From: CAYRTD01 sp964426915
GTDB lineage: Bacteria; Bacteroidota; Bacteroidia; Bacteroidales; GCA-2748055
Assembly (NCBI GenBank): GCA_964426915.1
Contig: CAYRTD010000153.1
Location: 1-9,316 of the forward strand
DNA length: 9,316 bases
Direction of reading: 5' to 3'
The notes beneath the pieces are model-generated. The model saw nothing but the letters and a program-made list of their open reading frames with translations, was not told the origin of the DNA and did no database searches. Below, piece after piece: positions 6,294 to 9,316 of the stretch; the first letter of the stretch is position 1, and each line of letters opens with the position of its first letter. The translations under genes and the position numbers were made by a program.

Positions 6294-6662
6294 ATGAAAA
6301 AAAATACAGAAGAAAAAGAAGATTTACTACTTAATGTTATTATAGACTCCATAAAAAACAAAAAAGGCAAGGAAATTGTTAGTATTGACCTTAGAACAAT
6401 AGAGAATTCCGTTTGCGATTATTTTGTTATTTGCCATGCTGATTCGACCACCCAGGTAGCCGCAATTGCGGAAGAAATCAGAAAAAAAACAAAAGAGAAG
6501 GCAAACCAGTCTGCTAATCATATTGAAGGGACTTCAAATAGTCAGTGGATATTGCTTGATTACATGCAGATTGTCGTACATGTTTTTCTAACGGAATATC
6601 GCCGTTTTTATCATCTTGAAGAATTATGGGCAGATGGAGCATTAACTGTACATGAAGATTAA
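6294..6662 (+). CDS. rsfS: ribosome silencing factor RsfS (Iojap/DUF143 family)
   Basis: RsfS binds ribosomal protein uL14 on the large subunit and blocks joining of the subunits, lowering translation when nutrients are short. The product is 122 residues, normal for the family. Conserved blocks: CDYFVICHADSTTQ (41-54), EGTSNSQWILLDY (78-90), VVHVF (94-98) and FYHLEELWADG (105-115). I start at the ATG at 6294; a TTG two codons upstream (6288) is in frame but less likely, because the ATG gives the usual short lysine-rich N-terminus. A TAnnTTTG box precedes it. ftsH follows 15 bp after the stop, an arrangement I associate with Bacteroidota, so the two are co-transcribed. Confidence 0.95.
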   Translation: MKKNTEEKEDLLLNVIIDSIKNKKGKEIVSIDLRTIENSVCDYFVICHADSTTQVAAIAEEIRKKTKEKANQSANHIEGTSNSQWILLDYMQIVVHVFLTEYRRFYHLEELWADGALTVHED

Positions 6663-6676
6663 TGAACAAAGATTAA
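6662..6676 (+). other. four-codon minigene (MNKD-stop) between rsfS and ftsH
   Basis: An ATG overlapping the rsfS stop codon (TAATG) opens a reading frame of four codons and a TAA, ending one base before the ftsH start. The surrounding sequence looks like a short tandem duplication: AAGATTAATGAAC (6655-6667) followed by AAGATTAAAATGAAC (6669-6683). Most simply, the original TAATG overlap of the two genes was duplicated, leaving a decoy start. Whether ribosomes use it is unknown. Confidence 0.4.
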
Positions 6677-6677
6677 A

Positions 6678-8774
6678 ATGAACGAAAACAGAAACAGAAA
6701 TATAAAACCAGATTCCGGTGACAATAAAAAACCAGAAGGTCCTCAGAAGCCGAAACTCGGAGGTTATTGGATATATATATTAATTGCCGTAGCTTTTTTA
6801 AGTCTGCAGTTTTTTAATTTCGGTGATTCGGTAGATGAGATCGGCCAGGTTAAGTTGGAAAAACTTATCAGGGATGGCGCAATTTCAAAAATTGTTGTTG
6901 TCAACAAGGAACATGCAGAGATCTATCTGGAATCGAATTCAGGCACCACCAGCGATGGTACGGATGGAGATACAGGTTTTGGGAGTTTATCCCAGCCCAA
7001 TCCGGACTACATCTTTAATTTTCTCTCTCCGGAAGAATTCAGTAGATGGAGATATGAACTGGAAAGAGAGTTAGGATCAGAGAATTTCCCTGAATTTACC
7101 ACGGTTACAAGAAACAATTATTTTGGTGAGATATTAGGCTGGGTTATCCCTATCATACTGCTTGTAGCTATCTGGTTGTTTATCTTCAGAAGAATGAGCG
7201 GCGGAGCTGCAGGAGGTGCAGGTAATATTTTTAGTGTAGGGAAGTCAAAGGCACAAATATTTGATAAAAACATCCACGTTAAAACTGATTTTAAGGATGT
7301 AGCAGGACTCGAAGAAGCTAAGGTAGAAATCAAAGAAATTGTGGATTTTTTGAAAAACCCGAAAAAATATACCGATCTCGGAGGTAAAATTCCAAAAGGG
7401 GCATTGCTAGTTGGCCCTCCCGGAACCGGCAAAACACTTCTGGCAAAAGCAGTAGCAGGGGAAGCAAATGTTCCGTTTTTCTCGATCTCGGGATCCGATT
7501 TCGTAGAAATGTTCGTTGGGGTTGGTGCTTCCAGAGTTCGTGACCTTTTCAAGCAGGCGAAAGAAAAAGCTCCCTGTATTGTATTTATCGATGAAATTGA
7601 TGCTGTAGGCAGAGCCCGTGGACGTAATCCTAACATGGGAGCTAATGATGAAAGAGAAAATACTCTCAATCAGCTACTGACTGAAATGGATGGTTTTGGC
7701 ACTAACAGTGGCGTAATAATTTTAGCAGCCACCAATCGTGCAGACGTTCTGGATAAAGCGCTTTTGAGGGCAGGACGATTCGACAGGCAAATAAACGTTG
7801 AGTTACCCGACCTAAATGAGCGAAGGGAAATATTTAAGGTCCATATGAGACCTCTCAAGGTTGACAAAAGTATAGATGTTGAATTTCTGGCAAAGCAAAC
7901 ACCGGGTTTTTCCGGTGCTGATATTGCCAATGTGTGTAACGAATCAGCCCTGATAGCCGCAAGAAGTGATAAAAGAAAAATTGGACGCCAGGACTTTCTG
8001 GATGCCATTGACAGGATCATCGGAGGTCTGGAGAAAAAGAATAAGATCATTTCCGCACTTGAGAAGAAGACCATTGCATATCATGAGGCCGGGCATGCTA
8101 CAATAAGCTGGCTGCTCCCTTATGCAAATCCGCTTGTGAAGGTCACCATTATTCCGAGGGGGAAAGCGCTGGGCGCAGCCTGGTATCTGCCTGAAGAAAG
8201 ACAGATAACAACAACAGAACAATTACTTGATGAAATGTGCTCAGCACTTGGCGGACGTGCCTCTGAGGAAATCAATTTTAAGAAAATTTCAACAGGAGCA
8301 CTTAATGACCTGGAAAGAGTAACAAAACAGGCTTTTGCTATGATCTCTTATTTTGGTATGAGTAAGGAAATTGGCAATTTGAGTTTCTATGACTCCACCG
8401 GTCAGAATGAATATTCCTTCACTAAACCATACTCTGAAAAAACAGCAGAAGCTATCGACCATGAAGTGAAATCTCTCGTTGAATCGGAATATAACAGAGC
8501 AAAAAAGATCCTGAGTGATAACAGTAAAGGACTTACGGAACTCGCCGAAAAACTGCTTGATAAAGAGGTCATTTTCAGTGAAGATCTGGAAAAAATATTT
8601 GGCCCCCGTAATGCCAAAACAGGGGAGGTAGATCTTCAGAAGTCGCCGAATAAACGGACAGTTAGAAAAAAAACGCCTGCAGCAAAAAAGACAAATAACA
8701 ACAAACCTAAGTCTAAAGAACAGGAAAAGTCCAGGGATTCAGAAAAAGCTAAGAATACAGAAGAAAAACCTTAG
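6678..8774 (+). CDS. ftsH: ATP-dependent zinc metalloprotease FtsH
   Basis: Membrane-anchored hexameric AAA+ protease that extracts and degrades unassembled membrane proteins and selected cytosolic regulators. The product has 698 residues. Order: cytoplasmic N-terminal tail (1-29), first membrane helix (about 30-47), periplasmic FtsH_ext-type domain (about 50-150), second helix (about 151-170), then AAA+ domain with Walker A GPPGTGKT (246-253), pore loop FVGVG (279-283), Walker B IVFIDEID (301-308) and second region of homology ending in RAGRFDR (364-370). The M41 protease domain has the zinc motif HEAGH (469-473) and probable third ligand D544 in LNDLERVT. All catalytic residues are present. 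Residues about 655-698 form a Lys/Glu-rich disordered tail. It is the second gene of the rsfS operon and ends at a strong terminator. cdsA, which I expect after ftsH in many Bacteroidota, is absent. Confidence 0.98.
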   Translation: MNENRNRNIKPDSGDNKKPEGPQKPKLGGYWIYILIAVAFLSLQFFNFGDSVDEIGQVKLEKLIRDGAISKIVVVNKEHAEIYLESNSGTTSDGTDGDTGFGSLSQPNPDYIFNFLSPEEFSRWRYELERELGSENFPEFTTVTRNNYFGEILGWVIPIILLVAIWLFIFRRMSGGAAGGAGNIFSVGKSKAQIFDKNIHVKTDFKDVAGLEEAKVEIKEIVDFLKNPKKYTDLGGKIPKGALLVGPPGTGKTLLAKAVAGEANVPFFSISGSDFVEMFVGVGASRVRDLFKQAKEKAPCIVFIDEIDAVGRARGRNPNMGANDERENTLNQLLTEMDGFGTNSGVIILAATNRADVLDKALLRAGRFDRQINVELPDLNERREIFKVHMRPLKVDKSIDVEFLAKQTPGFSGADIANVCNESALIAARSDKRKIGRQDFLDAIDRIIGGLEKKNKIISALEKKTIAYHEAGHATISWLLPYANPLVKVTIIPRGKALGAAWYLPEERQITTTEQLLDEMCSALGGRASEEINFKKISTGALNDLERVTKQAFAMISYFGMSKEIGNLSFYDSTGQNEYSFTKPYSEKTAEAIDHEVKSLVESEYNRAKKILSDNSKGLTELAEKLLDKEVIFSEDLEKIFGPRNAKTGEVDLQKSPNKRTVRKKTPAAKKTNNNKPKSKEQEKSRDSEKAKNTEEKP

Positions 8775-8795
8775 GAAAACAAGAGTGTTTGCAAG

Positions 8796-8825
8796 AAACA
8801 ACAGCTATTATGCCTGTTGTTTTTT
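8796..8825 (+). terminator. intrinsic terminator of the rsfS-ftsH operon
   Basis: AAACAACAG (8796-8804) pairs perfectly with CTGTTGTTT (8814-8822) around the loop CTATTATGC, and the T tract runs from 8820 to 8825. It starts 22 bp after the ftsH stop, so the following DUF2007 gene probably has its own promoter. Confidence 0.8.
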
Positions 8826-8931
8826 AATGAATAAAAAAATCAATGAATAAATCCCGGTCTGTTGAAAACTCATACTACCGGTAATTACAAAAACGAATCC
8901 CGACTAAACAAAGTAGTCATTAATTTCAGGT

Positions 8932-9132
8932 ATGATTGGTGATAAGGTGATAGTATACACAAGCAACAAGGCTTATGAAATTGAGTTACTCAAGAAATAT
9001 CTTGCGGATCATGATATCATTTCTTTTTCGATCAATAAACAGGACTCCAGCTACCATTTTGGGGAAATTGAACTGTATGTTGAAAAAGACCATGCTATCC
9101 GGGCAAAAAGATTAATTAGTGTCTGTCCATAA
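8932..9132 (+). CDS. DUF2007-family small protein, C-terminus completed by a repeat
   Basis: A 66-residue protein with the pattern of DUF2007 (putative signal-transducing protein): VIVYTSNKAYEIELLKKYL (6-24), NKQDSS (35-40) and GEIELYV (44-50), then AIRAKRLI. The family fold is a small alpha/beta unit; its biochemical role is not established. Family members are about 65-80 residues, so the protein is near full length. The last four residues (SVCP) and the TAA stop are encoded by the terminal inverted repeat of the adjoining element, so the original C-terminus may have been trimmed. The start ATG is the first plausible one, with no clear TAnnTTTG box in the 106 bases after the ftsH terminator; GACTA/TAGTC (8900-8916) forms a small hairpin there of unknown meaning. 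Confidence 0.75.
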   Translation: MIGDKVIVYTSNKAYEIELLKKYLADHDIISFSINKQDSSYHFGEIELYVEKDHAIRAKRLISVCP

Positions 9133-9316
9133 TGTCCGATATCTGCGTTATGCTCGCCGGAAAAATGCTCATTTACACGAGTAAACTCCGCTTTTTCCGG
9201 CTTGTGCCTCCGCACGCTGTCGCTGAAGCTTTCCGCGAGCGTAGAAGCTCTGCGGAGACGCTAGCGTAGGCGCCTAAAGCTTCAGCGACACGCGGTCGCA
9301 AGCCTTGATCTCGAAC
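9117..9316. repeat. MITE-like palindromic repeat, copy 2 (inverted; runs off the window end)
   Basis: Reverse complement of copy 1, starting with the terminal TAGTGTCTGTCC at 9117. It contains the same large hairpin (CCGGAAAAA 9157-9165 pairing TTTTTCCGG 9192-9200) and aligns without gaps to 3283-3406 apart from one 76-bp insertion. The alignment is still in register at the last base of the window, so the far terminal repeat is outside it. The only visible end lies within the 3' end of the DUF2007 gene. Confidence 0.85.
9219..9294. mobile_element. nested 76-bp palindromic insert in repeat copy 2
   Basis: This block is absent from copy 1. It is bounded by a perfect 14-bp inverted repeat, GTCGCTGAAGCTTT (9219-9232) and AAAGCTTCAGCGAC (9276-9289). 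The 43 bases between include a hairpin CCGCGAGC/GCTC(T)GCGG (9233-9255) and the palindromes ACGCTAGCGT (9258-9267) and GGCGCC (9269-9274). GTCGC occurs once at this site in copy 1 but at 9219-9223 and again at 9295-9299 here, which looks like a 5-bp target duplication. It has no coding capacity. A REP-like or miniature element is inferred. Confidence 0.6.

Noticed and set aside
7118..8222. Long minus-strand open frames opposite ftsH
   Set aside because: They are shadows of the strongly conserved ftsH frame, with Ser/Leu-rich low-complexity translation and no start signals.
1..9316. GTTCGA at the window start and TCGAAC at its end
   Set aside because: The match stops after 6 bases (CTCTTG versus GATCAA follow), so it is likely chance; no circular or terminal-repeat structure can be claimed.
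3207..9316. CRISPR array or phage attachment sites formed by the repeats
   Set aside because: Only two long, inverted, hairpin-rich copies without regular spacers; no integrase, cas or tRNA gene is present.

Overview
The window looks like a chromosomal housekeeping segment from a low-GC member of the Bacteroidota, probably a Bacteroidales/Marinilabiliales-like environmental lineage. Three things point there. Several genes are preceded by the Bacteroidota -7 promoter box TAnnTTTG and lack strong Shine-Dalgarno sequences. The cluster Nudix / pyrE / SRPBCC / birA / rsfS / ftsH is a gene neighbourhood I associate with this phylum. The FtsH and Nudix variants also have the Bacteroidota form. Genus and species cannot be read from the sequence.

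Layout. Positions 27-1268 hold the C-terminal part of an SLC12/APC-type membrane transporter whose reading frame is cut by a stop at 24-26. Next come coaD (coenzyme A synthesis), with its own promoter, and an overlapping gene for a secreted thioredoxin-fold protein with a degenerate active site (1803-3209). A 200-bp palindrome-rich repeat (3207-3406) fills the gap to a minus-strand Nudix hydrolase (3408-4025). The Nudix gene diverges from pyrE (4035-4664) with only 9 bp between them. pyrE is followed by an SRPBCC-fold gene (4668-5072), which overlaps the minus-strand biotin-protein ligase gene birA (5067-5813) tail to tail. A 480-bp non-coding stretch (5814-6293) contains inverted repeats, divergent promoter-like boxes and a possible minus-strand terminator. 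rsfS and ftsH form an operon (6294-8774) ending in a good intrinsic terminator. A small DUF2007 gene (8932-9132) runs into a second, inverted copy of the repeat (9117-9316), which reaches the end of the window.

How the genes fit together. Most are core functions: CoA synthesis, pyrimidine synthesis (pyrE), biotin attachment to carboxylases (birA), ribosome silencing (rsfS) and membrane-protein quality control (ftsH). No defence, CRISPR, phage or secretion system is visible, and I do not see a new multi-gene system.

The most unusual content is the repeat family. The copies look like a non-autonomous (MITE-like) element with TA-bounded terminal inverted repeats. Three neighbouring genes end exactly at its edges, and the element supplies the stop codons of two of them. 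One copy carries a nested 76-bp palindromic insert. The two copies face each other around a 5.7-kb block of largely essential genes. Second in interest are the structured region upstream of rsfS and the Ser-x-x-Cys active site of the thioredoxin-like protein.
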